A program made the position numbers and the translations under genes. This document shows, in pieces, positions 18,115 to 27,268 of a stretch of DNA of 64,000 bases. Origin of the DNA: an unicellular cyanobacterium SU2 (GTDB taxonomy: Bacteria > Cyanobacteriota > Cyanobacteriia > Cyanobacteriales > Microcystaceae); contig NEED01000049.1 of assembly GCA_002110465.1 (NCBI GenBank), positions 1 through 64,000 of the forward strand. The letters are read 5' to 3'. Below the pieces are notes generated by a model. The model was not told the DNA's origin and did not search any database. It worked only from the letters and a program-made list of their open reading frames with translations. Numbering within the stretch: the first letter of the stretch is position 1; each line of letters begins with the position of its first letter.

Positions 18115-20655
18115 ATGACAACAATAACAAGACCTCAAATTAAATTAATAGAAGAAGAGACCCGTAAACTAATCGAATGGGTCGAAAATATAGAAAAATC
18201 TGATAATACCGTTTTTGATAAAGCACAGACAATTGCAACTCGTTTAGGGGCTCATTATTGTCACAATAGTGGGTTAACAGAAATCGGATTTTGGACACCA
18301 GAATTAGAGTCTGACGTAATCCAACCAAAAAACATTTATTTAGAAATTTTTACTCCAAAACAAACCATTAAGCCCACAAAACATAGTCAAAGAATTGTTT
18401 TTCGTCGAGACTATGTAAACTTAGAAAAACATGGAGAATACTTTTGGGGAGTTCTCTCAGGTTTAAAGGCAGGAACAAAAGATAATTTTGGCTCATTTTA
18501 TTGGCTACGTTATCTTGATGGAGACACGAATGAAGTTCGAGTGATTGGAGATTGTCTAGCCTATTCTTTACCCTATGGAGTCTACGCTCCTGCAGAAGTT
18601 TATAACATGACCTCCTTACAAGCAACTCGTAAGGATATGGCCTATCTTTTAACTGATCAAGACACAGAAACAGATGAAGATATTACTCATGTTCATGCCC
18701 CCCATAATATTCTGCAATTGCACGTTAACACAGCTTCTCCCGACGGCACTTTGGCTGGATTAACGGAACTCTATCAACGGTTAGAAAAAAAAGTTTACCA
18801 AGAAGAAGAACTCACCCCCGCCGAACAAAATTTCATTGGCTATGATGCCATTCAATTATTACCCATTGAACCGACGGTTGAATATCGGGGAAAACATGAC
18901 TTAGGCCACGGATTTTTTATTATAGATGACAAAGATTTAGATGAAATGGACGCTGAATCAGAAGGGATTGAACATGAACCAGGAAACATCAAAATCACCC
19001 TCAAAAAACCAGATACTCAGAATTGGGGTTATGACATTGTTATTTTTGGAAGTTCTGCTACCAATCCATCTGTGTTAAGAACCCTAAGACCTGATGAGGT
19101 GGTTGAATTCATTGAAACCCTACACAATTTTCCTACCGGTCCGATTAAACTGATCTATGACTTGGTTTATGGTCATGCTGATAACCAAGGGTTAGATCTC
19201 CTCAATGGACGGTTTATGAAAGGTCCCAATATGTATGGTCAAGATGTCAACCATCAAAATCCCGTTGTTCGGGCAATTTTACTAGAAATGCAGCGACGGA
19301 AAATCAATACGGGGGCTGATGGAATTCGAGTCGATGGAGGCCAAGATTTTAAATTCTTTAATCCTATTTCTGGTCGGGTTGAATATGATGATCAATATCT
19401 GCAAAGTATGGCCAAAATTGTCCAAGAAATTGGACCAAGTAAACGTCGGCTTTTTGCTATTTTTGAAGATGGTCGTCCTTGGCCAGCAGAAGGATGGGAA
19501 GAAATTTCAACCTACCGTGAGCTGATTGAAATCAACCCTGATTTTTTCCAATGGGGACCCCTCATTTTTGCCCACAATACCCCCAGTCTGAAAAGCTTCT
19601 GGAATAAGAAATGGCAACGGGTCTGCCAAGTGATGCAACTCGGAGAAAATTGGATTACAGGCTGTGGTAATCATGATACCTTGCGTCGTGGGACTCAAGT
19701 TGATCCTCACTTAGATATTAATTGGAACTTAGGAAAAACCTTACCAGAAGTCTTGCATAATGCCTACGATAACTCAGTGATTACCTTATTAAACTATGGA
19801 TTTAGTCCTGGTCTACCCATGGATTTCATTAACTGTACCATGCGCGCTCCCTGGGGCTTTCTCCGTAATACGGATGACCGTTATGGAGTTAAAGTGGTAT
19901 CTGAAGAAGCAGGAGGCTTTCTCGACTGGCAAATTGTCCCCGAAACCTATGACTATCCCAACTTATTTCCTCGATTGAAAGCCCTAGGATTTACGAAACT
20001 AGCAGAATTACGGCAATTTGTCAGGGGATTGATTGATGCACTAGCCGAGACTAATTACGATTTAGATGAAGTTGCCCATATTTGTCAGCGTCACTTAGGG
20101 AGTGAAGGAAGCTCAGAAGCCTCAAAAAAGGAAGCCAAAACCCGCAAATCTGCAGCAGAATTGCAAAAACTTAATCTTCCTGATAAATCCCATGTTCTCA
20201 CCCAATTATCGGTCGCAAAACTCAAGGAGTTTGCTAAAGCTTTTATGGAAGATGCTCATGAAATGAGTAATGTTTGGCTACAAGAAGAGACAATTAATCC
20301 TGGACAAGTGGCTTTTAATCTGGCCTTAAGACAGTTTCGCCAACAACATCCTTGGTTGCGGCATAATTTAAGACCAACTGACCGCTTTAATCGGATTCAA
20401 GACCAAGATACCACTCTATTTTATGGCTTACGTCGCGCCATCGTTGAAGAAGAAACAGACACAGAGCCTTATGAAGTGGCGATGGTAGCCCACATGACAG
20501 GAGAACCTTTTACCGTTACCCTCGGAGACTGGTTACAACTTGATCTTGATCAATGGCAAATTGCGATCGCCTCTCCTGGTTTAGAAATCAAGGATTTAGC
20601 CGCTTTTGAGTTATGTGATAGTCAAGCTGTTTTATTAGAAAGACAAAGCTGTTAA
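18115..20655 (+). CDS. Probable glucosylglycerol hydrolase (GH13-like)
   Basis: An 846-residue enzyme resembling the cyanobacterial glucosylglycerol hydrolase family (Synechocystis Slr1670/GghA), which degrades the osmolyte glucosylglycerol when salinity falls. It has a GH13-type barrel: GADGIRVDGGQDF supplies the nucleophile Asp, FAIFEDGRPWP the acid Glu, and TGCGNHDTLRRG the third carboxylate. A long N-terminal beta-rich part (residues 1-210) and a C-terminal helical and beta domain surround it. There is no signal peptide, so it is cytoplasmic. Identification rests on length and these motifs; an unusual alpha-amylase-like enzyme on another glucoside remains possible. The product suggests a euryhaline or marine host. 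Confidence 0.65.
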   Translation: MTTITRPQIKLIEEETRKLIEWVENIEKSDNTVFDKAQTIATRLGAHYCHNSGLTEIGFWTPELESDVIQPKNIYLEIFTPKQTIKPTKHSQRIVFRRDYVNLEKHGEYFWGVLSGLKAGTKDNFGSFYWLRYLDGDTNEVRVIGDCLAYSLPYGVYAPAEVYNMTSLQATRKDMAYLLTDQDTETDEDITHVHAPHNILQLHVNTASPDGTLAGLTELYQRLEKKVYQEEELTPAEQNFIGYDAIQLLPIEPTVEYRGKHDLGHGFFIIDDKDLDEMDAESEGIEHEPGNIKITLKKPDTQNWGYDIVIFGSSATNPSVLRTLRPDEVVEFIETLHNFPTGPIKLIYDLVYGHADNQGLDLLNGRFMKGPNMYGQDVNHQNPVVRAILLEMQRRKINTGADGIRVDGGQDFKFFNPISGRVEYDDQYLQSMAKIVQEIGPSKRRLFAIFEDGRPWPAEGWEEISTYRELIEINPDFFQWGPLIFAHNTPSLKSFWNKKWQRVCQVMQLGENWITGCGNHDTLRRGTQVDPHLDINWNLGKTLPEVLHNAYDNSVITLLNYGFSPGLPMDFINCTMRAPWGFLRNTDDRYGVKVVSEEAGGFLDWQIVPETYDYPNLFPRLKALGFTKLAELRQFVRGLIDALAETNYDLDEVAHICQRHLGSEGSSEASKKEAKTRKSAAELQKLNLPDKSHVLTQLSVAKLKEFAKAFMEDAHEMSNVWLQEETINPGQVAFNLALRQFRQQHPWLRHNLRPTDRFNRIQDQDTTLFYGLRRAIVEEETDTEPYEVAMVAHMTGEPFTVTLGDWLQLDLDQWQIAIASPGLEIKDLAAFELCDSQAVLLERQSC

Positions 20656-20827
20656 GTTGAAAACCAATTAATTAGAAACTCTCAAGAAATTTTAGGTATG
20701 CTCACATCTTGCACCAAGCTTAAAAAGTACACAAAACCCCATTTTGAAACGCTGAAACCCTATTGAATTCGTTGCCATTGAGGTCAAAATCGAGTTGTCA
20801 ACGTCAGGTGAAAGATCTCAGTATGGT

Positions 20828-20851
20828 AGGGGTCAATCGTCATTGACTCCT
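20828..20851 (+). terminator. Hairpin downstream of the glucosylglycerol-hydrolase-like gene
   Basis: AGGGGTCAAT (20828-20837) pairs with ATTGACTCCT (20842-20851) in a 10-bp stem with one G-T pair and a CGTC loop. No T run follows, so it could be a terminator for either converging gene or a protein-binding dyad. The surrounding 332-bp convergent gap (20656-20987) shows nothing else. Confidence 0.5.
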
Positions 20852-20987
20852 ATCTCTAACTCAGATTTTACACCTTCTTTAAAATTAGCTAGAGAAGAGA
20901 AAACACGCACCGTTTGCTGGAGCGTTCCCTCTTCAGTGTTCCCGAAAACCTAAGTCTATTATCCTACCCATTTTTTGTAACGCTATA

Positions 20988-23900
20988 TTACCAAGGACTT
21001 CCAATTAAAGTGAATCCACTCCAAAAATAGGGGTGTTCTAAAGATTGGTTTCCTAATTCTTTCAGTTCATCAGGTAAAGGTAAGCGATTATTTTGAGTCA
21101 CTAATTCCCCATTTTTCAAGTAAACTTCTCCCCGTAATAAACTTAGTTGAGCTTCTCGTATTGCTCTAGCTTTGAGAGGAATTTTAGTTAACTCTTCATA
21201 AAAACTTGTCATCAAACCTAGTGTCCCTTCGTCACTCACTTCCCAAAGACTCCCTAATACTGTTTTTACATTAGCTAAAACGGCTGCTCCAGCAAATCCT
21301 AGCTCAGCCTCACGATCTCCTAATGCAGTTCGACAAGCACTTAAAACAAGCAATTCTACTTGAGGATCACCAAAATTAAGTTGTTTGAATTTTCCTAAAG
21401 AGAGCTTACTTTGCCAAAATTGAATATAAGAATTGTCTAATTTGCCAGCTTCAAAATTAGCATGACTAGCTAAATGAATAATTCCAAATTCACCAGATTG
21501 ATGAGATTTTATTAAATTATTTAGAGTGAAATTTTGATTAATAAAAAAGCTTCCTTGCCAAAGACGATTAGCGATAATGGATAACTCTAAAGGGACTGCT
21601 GGTAGAGGATTTAACTCAGTAAATTCTGATGCTCCCATTGCTAACACTCGTTGCTTAGTCATATCTTTATACTCAGTATTAGTCAAGGCTAAACTGGGCA
21701 TTATTCCCATATTGTATTCTTCAATTAAAAACTTTGAACCATCAGAAAGAGCCGCTAGAGGAACAGAACGTAATCCTTGATCAACAATAAATACCAGGGT
21801 GTCAATTTCGGATGCTTTTAATCCTTCTTCTAGAGGTTTTATAAACCATTGATAAAGTTGTTGAGCGTGTTTACGATAAGCACTAGGACGACGAGGGTTA
21901 GTAATAGTTCGTTGAAATTGAGCAACCGTAGAGATAACTTTTTCGCGGGTAACATCAGTGATTGACTGACGAAAAATTTTACCTAATGGCGTGATTAAAA
22001 CGACTTCTAATTGATCATTGGCTGCTGTTTGAATATCGGGTGTTTGTTGCTGTTTTTGTGTGTTCTGATTAGATGAATTAAATGACCAAAGGATTCTATT
22101 TGGCGATTGCTGCGTTAAAGAAGATTGAGGTTTAAAAAAGAGATACACTAAACCTGGTTTTAGGTTAGTTTTTGCTTGAGCTTGTTGTAATATGGTCTGA
22201 GTTTGTTCAAGAGTTACAACAGGAACAGATTCAATCCCTAGATAGTCAACAAAATCTGTAGTAAAGTCTTGTTCAATTTGTCTCAAGGTTGCATCATCAA
22301 GTTGTGTAGCTGTCGTCGAAAAAGTAACATTGTTTTGTGTTCCTGAGTCTACACTATCAGATTGATTAGAAGCAGTGTAAGCATTATTTACGTTAACGAC
22401 AACCCCACGCCTTTCTGTTCCTATTAATTCTGATAAAGAGGTTTCTGGGGCGATGACAAGGGGTTGAATAATATCATTGCTGGTAGTTTCAAAAACGGGT
22501 GATTCAGGAGGAGATAACAAGACAGGGGGCGTAACTGGGTTTGACGGTTGAGCAACGGGAGACGTTGGAGTTGAAATAGGTTCAGGTTCTGGTTCTGGTT
22601 CTGGAGTTGAAATAGGTTCAGGTTCTGGTTCTGGTTCTGGAGTTGAAATAGGTTCAGGTTCTGGTTCTGGTTCAGGTTCAGGCTCTGGTTCAGGTTCAGG
22701 CTCTGGTTCAGGTTCAGGTTCAGGTTCAGGTTCAGGCTCTGGTTCAGGTTCTGGTTCAGGTTCAGGCTCTGGTTCAGGTTCAGGTTCAGGTTCAGGTTCA
22801 GGTTCAGGTTCTGGTTCAGGTTCAGGTTCAGGTTCAGGTTCTGGTTCATCAAACTGAAGCTCATTATCGTTAATACTAATAACAGCCGGTCCATCGACTC
22901 CTTGAGTATTCAAAACATCTTGGGTGAAATTTTCAAGATTATTAGGGTCAAAGGGAATGCCGTCAATAGTTACGTTTCCTAATACATCTCCATTAGTTGC
23001 GAAGGTTTCAAGGACTACCGTTCCTCCTATCCCGTTCGTCGATGAGGTATTGATGCTACCGACCTCAATGATAGGAATATTATTGCCTGTATTACCTTGA
23101 GCCGTCATTCTAACCGAACCCCCACCACTAGGAAAAGAAGTGTCAATATTACCCACAATAATCTGACAACTGTCCGTATTAAAGCAACCGGAGATCTGTG
23201 GATTACTCCCCAGACGTTCAATCGTTAAATCTCGACCAGGAGCAATAATAGAGTCATCAGGATTCATCTCAAAACTTCCTACGCTAATTTGATCAGTATT
23301 TACTCTAAAAATAATGCTTCCTGAACCTGGTTGAAACGTAAGAGCATCGTCTGATAAATCTTCAATTGTTATATTGTTAGAGGCTTCAAGGATAATATTA
23401 GTATCCCCTGATAATCCTTCTAATTCCGACTCAAAAATGGTAGTAGGAGCCGTATCACTAAGAGGTTGATTACTGAAAATTTGTCCTACTTGCTCTGTAT
23501 TATTCCCTGCAAAGGTATCTATCCCATCGGTTGCTCCGTCCCCATCGCCATCTTTAATAATAATCTCTGAGGGGTCTAGTAATAAGGTTCCAAAATCACC
23601 GTTAACAGCACTGGTATTAACAGTTCCTTGAAAAATTAGTTGCTCCTTTCCTGAGACTTCCACTAACCCACCATCTCCTGAAACCGAGCCACCTTGACTG
23701 CTAAGATGACCATAAAACGCGGTTAAGTCCTCGGAGAAGATGATAATCTGACCCCCGTTTCCTTCGTTGATAGCATCCGTGCTAAGGATTGAGTCTGAGG
23801 TAATGAGAGTACGTTGAGCGGTAGGAATGGTTTCTTGTCCTCGATAATCTCCCCCAATGCGGATAATACCTCCTCCTTTGCCGCCAGAAGCCTCAAGTTG

Positions 23901-24872
23901 AGCTTCTATTATGCCAATGCGATCGCCGACTAGGGTGACGTTACCACCAATTTGTGAGGGGGAAGTGCTGTTTATGGTTCCTGCGGTGATGACGGTTCCT
24001 GGAGTCCTAGGAATGCTAATATTTTGTTCATTTAATTGAAGGGTTTGATCATCTTTGGCAGTAATATTTAAGTCTAAGGTTTGACTCCCTTCTGTGAGTA
24101 AGGTCGGTAAATCTTGGGAGGTAATTCCTGAGACTTGGGAGTTGGTTTGTCGGGGGTCAATAATTTCTAAACTGATCAGACTTCCTGGTTGGGAAATTCT
24201 AATGCGATTGGTTCCTGGAATAGCTGCAATGGTAATATTTCCCCCTGGTGCTTTTAGGGTTCCTGTATTAATCACTGTTTCCCCAATTAAGGTTAAATTA
24301 TTACCTTCTAAAACAGTTAAATTACCTGTGTTAATGATGTTACCAGATTTAGCTAAATCAAAAGCAAATTGGGACGGATTACCCATCAATGACTGATAAT
24401 TGTTTTCTCCGAAGGCATTGAACCAAGAATTATTATTAAATCCAATTCCTGTGGCGGTGGTGGCGGTAAAATCGGCGGGTAAATTAAGCTGAACATTGGG
24501 ACCAAAAACAATCCCCGCAGGATTCATTAAAAATAGGTTAGCGTTACTTCCAGTTATTGAAATTAATCCATTAATGATTGAGGGATCACCGCCGACAATT
24601 CGAGTTAAAATATTGCGAATTTGAGGATTAGCTAAAAAGTTAGCAATTTGGTCGGCATTTAAGCCAAATTTTTCTAAACTATGAAAAAGATTAGCTCCGT
24701 CTTCTGATAAACTTCCTCCTTCAATATTAAAACGATTTCCGTCTTGATTAACAAGAGTTCCTGTACCATCGTTGGCAGGAATAATTGATTGTGCTAATGT
24801 GGGAGTTAGGGAAATTATTTTGACAATCAATAAAGAAAAAACAATTAAATTAGTTGCTCGTTTGATAGACAT
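20988..24872 (-). CDS. Two-partner-secretion exoprotein (TpsA-type) with C-terminal CHAT protease domain
   Basis: A 1294-residue secreted protein. A signal peptide (residues 1-28, ending TLAQ) is followed by the haemagglutination/TPS domain to about residue 280, with the hallmark MNPAGIVFG at 116-124. A beta-helix passenger continues to about 670, then a long Pro-Glu repeat linker. The C-terminal third contains a CHAT (caspase-like) domain with the catalytic dyad His1137 in HLASHANF and Cys1180 in [10 protein letters not shown], then [14 protein letters not shown] and the terminal [12 protein letters not shown]. The matching TpsB transporter is encoded upstream (27109-28875). The architecture suggests a caspase-like protease displayed on or released from the outer membrane. 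Substrate is unknown. Both dyad residues are intact. Confidence 0.85.
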   Translation of the reverse strand: MSIKRATNLIVFSLLIVKIISLTPTLAQSIIPANDGTGTLVNQDGNRFNIEGGSLSEDGANLFHSLEKFGLNADQIANFLANPQIRNILTRIVGGDPSIINGLISITGSNANLFLMNPAGIVFGPNVQLNLPADFTATTATGIGFNNNSWFNAFGENNYQSLMGNPSQFAFDLAKSGNIINTGNLTVLEGNNLTLIGETVINTGTLKAPGGNITIAAIPGTNRIRISQPGSLISLEIIDPRQTNSQVSGITSQDLPTLLTEGSQTLDLNITAKDDQTLQLNEQNISIPRTPGTVITAGTINSTSPSQIGGNVTLVGDRIGIIEAQLEASGGKGGGIIRIGGDYRGQETIPTAQRTLITSDSILSTDAINEGNGGQIIIFSEDLTAFYGHLSSQGGSVSGDGGLVEVSGKEQLIFQGTVNTSAVNGDFGTLLLDPSEIIIKDGDGDGATDGIDTFAGNNTEQVGQIFSNQPLSDTAPTTIFESELEGLSGDTNIILEASNNITIEDLSDDALTFQPGSGSIIFRVNTDQISVGSFEMNPDDSIIAPGRDLTIERLGSNPQISGCFNTDSCQIIVGNIDTSFPSGGGSVRMTAQGNTGNNIPIIEVGSINTSSTNGIGGTVVLETFATNGDVLGNVTIDGIPFDPNNLENFTQDVLNTQGVDGPAVISINDNELQFDEPEPEPEPEPEPEPEPEPEPEPEPEPEPEPEPEPEPEPEPEPEPEPEPEPEPEPEPEPEPEPEPEPISTPEPEPEPEPISTPEPEPEPEPISTPTSPVAQPSNPVTPPVLLSPPESPVFETTSNDIIQPLVIAPETSLSELIGTERRGVVVNVNNAYTASNQSDSVDSGTQNNVTFSTTATQLDDATLRQIEQDFTTDFVDYLGIESVPVVTLEQTQTILQQAQAKTNLKPGLVYLFFKPQSSLTQQSPNRILWSFNSSNQNTQKQQQTPDIQTAANDQLEVVLITPLGKIFRQSITDVTREKVISTVAQFQRTITNPRRPSAYRKHAQQLYQWFIKPLEEGLKASEIDTLVFIVDQGLRSVPLAALSDGSKFLIEEYNMGIMPSLALTNTEYKDMTKQRVLAMGASEFTELNPLPAVPLELSIIANRLWQGSFFINQNFTLNNLIKSHQSGEFGIIHLASHANFEAGKLDNSYIQFWQSKLSLGKFKQLNFGDPQVELLVLSACRTALGDREAELGFAGAAVLANVKTVLGSLWEVSDEGTLGLMTSFYEELTKIPLKARAIREAQLSLLRGEVYLKNGELVTQNNRLPLPDELKELGNQSLEHPYFWSGFTLIGSPW
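22577..22850 (-). repeat. Pro-Glu dipeptide repeat tract inside the CHAT exoprotein gene
   Basis: A hexamer-based minisatellite (GGTTCA/GGTTCT-type on the plus strand) encodes a long alternating Glu-Pro rod, ending in three larger units that add Ile-Ser-Thr-Pro. It probably forms an extended linker between the beta-helix passenger and the protease domain. The near-identical units predict strain-to-strain length variation. Confidence 0.9.
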
Positions 24873-25056
24873 TTTTTGTTTAAATTTTTTGATAAATATG
24901 AAAAATCATTAATTTAAAAGTATCATCTTTTTCTTAGAGATTATAATCAAAATTCGAGAAAGAAATGAAAGGAATCCCATAATCGAAGTGAATCTGTAAT
25001 CCTTCAATCATAACAACACTATTTCAAATTAGCCCTAACTCTGTTCTCATCAAATC
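24843..25056. repeat. Copy A of a diverged duplication of the tpsB-tpsA junction
   Basis: This stretch aligns collinearly with 27050-27268 over about 215 bp, with clear similarity throughout. Landmarks include a CATTTTT-type stretch before TTTTTTGATAAAT, AATTTRAAAGTAT, CATAATCGA, CCTTCAATCATA and CAAATTAGCCCTAA. In copy A the left end contains the start of the functional tpsA gene, and 24900-25056 is a decayed, untranslatable remnant of the 3' end of a tpsB gene. The two copies bracket the glutaminase gene. Confidence 0.85.
24900..25056 (-). pseudogene. Decayed 3' end of a TpsB (ShlB/FhaC-type) transporter gene
   Basis: On the minus strand this segment would encode residues similar to the end of the functional TpsB (for example a GLIWN-like piece, MIEGL, then DYGIP-like). 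It is broken by substitutions and indels and has no upstream portion. It lies immediately upstream of tpsA, exactly where an intact tpsB would be expected in a tpsB-tpsA operon. It indicates that a second transporter gene, or part of one, once stood here. Confidence 0.75.
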
Positions 25057-25144
25057 TAGATCAAATATGAATATGAGAAAAACAAAAGTCTTTAACCGTC
25101 ATAGAATGGCTTGGCTAGTTGACTTATGTATTTGTACTTATCTA

Positions 25145-25163
25145 TGATACTTACCAAGTATCA
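25145..25163 (+). promoter_or_regulatory. Perfect dyad, candidate operator upstream of the glutaminase fusion gene
   Basis: TGATACTTACCAAGTATCA is a perfect inverted repeat: 8-bp arms TGATACTT and AAGTATCA with a 3-bp spacer. It lies 46 bp before the ATG at 25209, in the probable promoter zone. It looks like a dimeric regulator site; the regulator is unknown. It matches neither NtcA (GTA-N8-TAC) nor CRP consensus. Confidence 0.5.
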
Positions 25164-25208
25164 AGGGTTGATCTGATCCTGAAAAAATAGTGTGAGGCAG
25201 ATAATTTA

Positions 25209-27056
25209 ATGAATAAGCCAAATTTAGAATATTCTCCAATTCAAACTTCTATTATCAATATTTATCAACGTTATCAGTCGGTTAAGGAAGGAAAAGTCGC
25301 AACATATATTCCCGAACTAAGTAAAGTTGATCCTAATCTTTTCGGAATTTGTATTACTACCCCTGATGGCCAAAGCTACCAAGCAGGAGAATCACACCAT
25401 TGTTTCACCATTCAATCAATTTCTAAACCTTTTGTTTATGGTTTAGCCATAGTTGACCATGGCCTTGAGAAAATTATGACTAAAGTTGGGGTAGAACCCA
25501 CAGGAGAAGCTTTTAACTCAATCATCTTTGATGAAGAAAATAACCGTCCCTATAATCCGATGGTTAATGCTGGAGCGATCGCCACAACAGCTTTGATCCA
25601 AGGTAACGGGTATGAGGAAAGATTTAACCGCATTTTAAGGATGTTTGAGCGGTTTGCTGGTCGTTCTTTAGAGGTAGATGAAGCAGTATTTGAGTCAGAA
25701 AGAGCAACGGGTCATCGTAACCGTGCGATCGCCTATTTAGAGTTAAATGCACAAATGTTAGAAGGAAATATTGATGAACATTTAGATCTTTATTTTCGCC
25801 AATGTTCTATCTTGGTTAACGCCAAGGATTTAGCTGTCATGGCTGCTACTTTAGCGAATAATGGGATTAATCCGATTACGAAGCAAAAAGCAGTTAACCC
25901 CGAAGAAGTTCGCGCTATTCTCAGCGTCATGGCCAGTTGTGGAATGTATGATTTTTCGGGAGAATGGCTGTATCGTATTGGTTTGCCGGCTAAAAGTGGA
26001 GTGGGTGGCGGCATTGTTGCTGTTTTACCTGGTCAATTTGGAATTGGTACATTTTCCCCTCTTTTAGATCCACGAGGAAATAGTGTACGAGGGATTAAAG
26101 TTTGTGAGGAGTTATCTCAACGCTTCAAGTTTCATTTATTTAATAGTCATCCCATATCTCAAACCTGTGTTAGTCGAATTTATACTGGGGCGATGGTTGC
26201 TTCAAAACGACAAAGACGGACGTTTCAAAGAGATTTTTTAGATAAAGAAGGGGAACAAATTTTAGTTTATGAACTGAAAGGGGATCTTTATTTTGCCACT
26301 ATAGAAAAATTAGTGCGTCAGCTACAAAATTGTCAACGACAAGCTAAGTTTATTATTTTAGATGGTAATCGTGTTGGTAATGTTAATAGTAGTGCCATTA
26401 CCTTACTATCAGATATTAGACAATGGTGTATTAGTCAAAAAATTACGCTAATCTTAACTGGATTTCCCCAGACAACGATAACCAGGCTTAAAGCCAATAA
26501 TTGGACAGATGAGGCATTTTTGGGGACTATTGATAACGCCCTCGAATGGTGTGAAAATTATTTATTAGAGCAAAGTAATTATGGGGATAAAACCTTTAAA
26601 GATAAGCTCTCTTTAGGAGATATGGATATATTTAACACATTTACTGAAGAAGAAAAAGCAGCGATCGCCCCGTTATTTACAGAAGTTTCTTATCAACCTA
26701 ATGACGTAATTATTCAAGAAGGAGAAAAAGCTGATCGTTTATTTCTCTTAGCAAAAGGAATGGCAACGGTTTCTTTGTCCCTTTCTGATAGTAATCAAAG
26801 AAAACGGTTAACAACCTATATTCCAGGGATTGCTTTTGGAGAATTAGCTCTTTTTAATGTTAATGTAAGTCAGCGAACCGCTGATATTGTGGCAGATACT
26901 GAAGTGACTTGTTATGTACTACCTTTTGACAAGCTCAAAACATTACTCGTAACAAATCCTGAAATTTATATTAAATTACTGCAAACTTTTGGAACAACCT
27001 TAGTTAATACTATTAAACGCGCAACTTTAGAAATTCGGAGTTTATCAGCACAATAA
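25209..27056 (+). CDS. glsA: Glutaminase fused to STAS and cyclic-nucleotide-binding domains
   Basis: A 615-residue multidomain protein. Residues 1-310 are a beta-lactamase-fold glutaminase that hydrolyses glutamine to glutamate and ammonia. It has the catalytic SxxK motif QSISKPF (Ser70, Lys73), [10 protein letters not shown], and the glycine-rich [13 protein letters not shown]. Residues about 345-455 form a STAS (anti-sigma antagonist-like) domain. Residues about 470-600 form a CAP-type cyclic-nucleotide-binding domain with the phosphate-binding cassette FGELALF...SQRTAD, retaining the Glu and Arg that bind cyclic nucleotide. cAMP or cGMP may therefore control glutamine breakdown. It is the only plus-strand gene between tpsB and tpsA and is flanked by duplicated sequence. 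Confidence 0.9.
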   Translation: MNKPNLEYSPIQTSIINIYQRYQSVKEGKVATYIPELSKVDPNLFGICITTPDGQSYQAGESHHCFTIQSISKPFVYGLAIVDHGLEKIMTKVGVEPTGEAFNSIIFDEENNRPYNPMVNAGAIATTALIQGNGYEERFNRILRMFERFAGRSLEVDEAVFESERATGHRNRAIAYLELNAQMLEGNIDEHLDLYFRQCSILVNAKDLAVMAATLANNGINPITKQKAVNPEEVRAILSVMASCGMYDFSGEWLYRIGLPAKSGVGGGIVAVLPGQFGIGTFSPLLDPRGNSVRGIKVCEELSQRFKFHLFNSHPISQTCVSRIYTGAMVASKRQRRTFQRDFLDKEGEQILVYELKGDLYFATIEKLVRQLQNCQRQAKFIILDGNRVGNVNSSAITLLSDIRQWCISQKITLILTGFPQTTITRLKANNWTDEAFLGTIDNALEWCENYLLEQSNYGDKTFKDKLSLGDMDIFNTFTEEEKAAIAPLFTEVSYQPNDVIIQEGEKADRLFLLAKGMATVSLSLSDSNQRKRLTTYIPGIAFGELALFNVNVSQRTADIVADTEVTCYVLPFDKLKTLLVTNPEIYIKLLQTFGTTLVNTIKRATLEIRSLSAQ

Positions 27057-27268
27057 TTAACTTAGTTGGTCGTTTTATAGACATTTTTAGGTTAATTTTT
27101 TTGATAAATTATGGAGAATAATTAATTTGAAAGTATAATCCCTGTTCTTGGAGATTATCCCCAAGATGAGGTAAAGAAATTAAAGGAATTCCATAATCGA
27201 CTCGAATTTTTAACCCTTCAATCATAGCAACATTATTCCAAATTAGCCCTAACCCCGTTCCCATCAAA
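27050..27268. repeat. Copy B of the tpsB-tpsA junction duplication
   Basis: This is the counterpart of copy A (24843-25056). In copy B the tpsB 3' end is intact and functional, whereas the adjoining tpsA start is a remnant. Reading the minus strand from 27084, the codons give MSIKRPTKL, nearly the same as the functional tpsA start MSIKRATNL, before the sequence is lost in the end of the glutaminase gene. The duplication thus reaches into both flanking genes. Confidence 0.85.

Noticed and set aside
22577-22850. Possible CRISPR-like regular repeats
   Set aside because: The units are contiguous hexamers within a coding frame, without unique spacers and without cas genes.
22424-22894. Minus-strand 156-residue frame rich in Leu-Asn repeats
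   Set aside because: It is an alternative-frame reading of the Pro-Glu minisatellite inside the CHAT exoprotein gene.
25125-25150. NtcA-like GTA/TAC pairs upstream of the glutaminase gene
   Set aside because: The spacings are 4 and 11 bases instead of 8.
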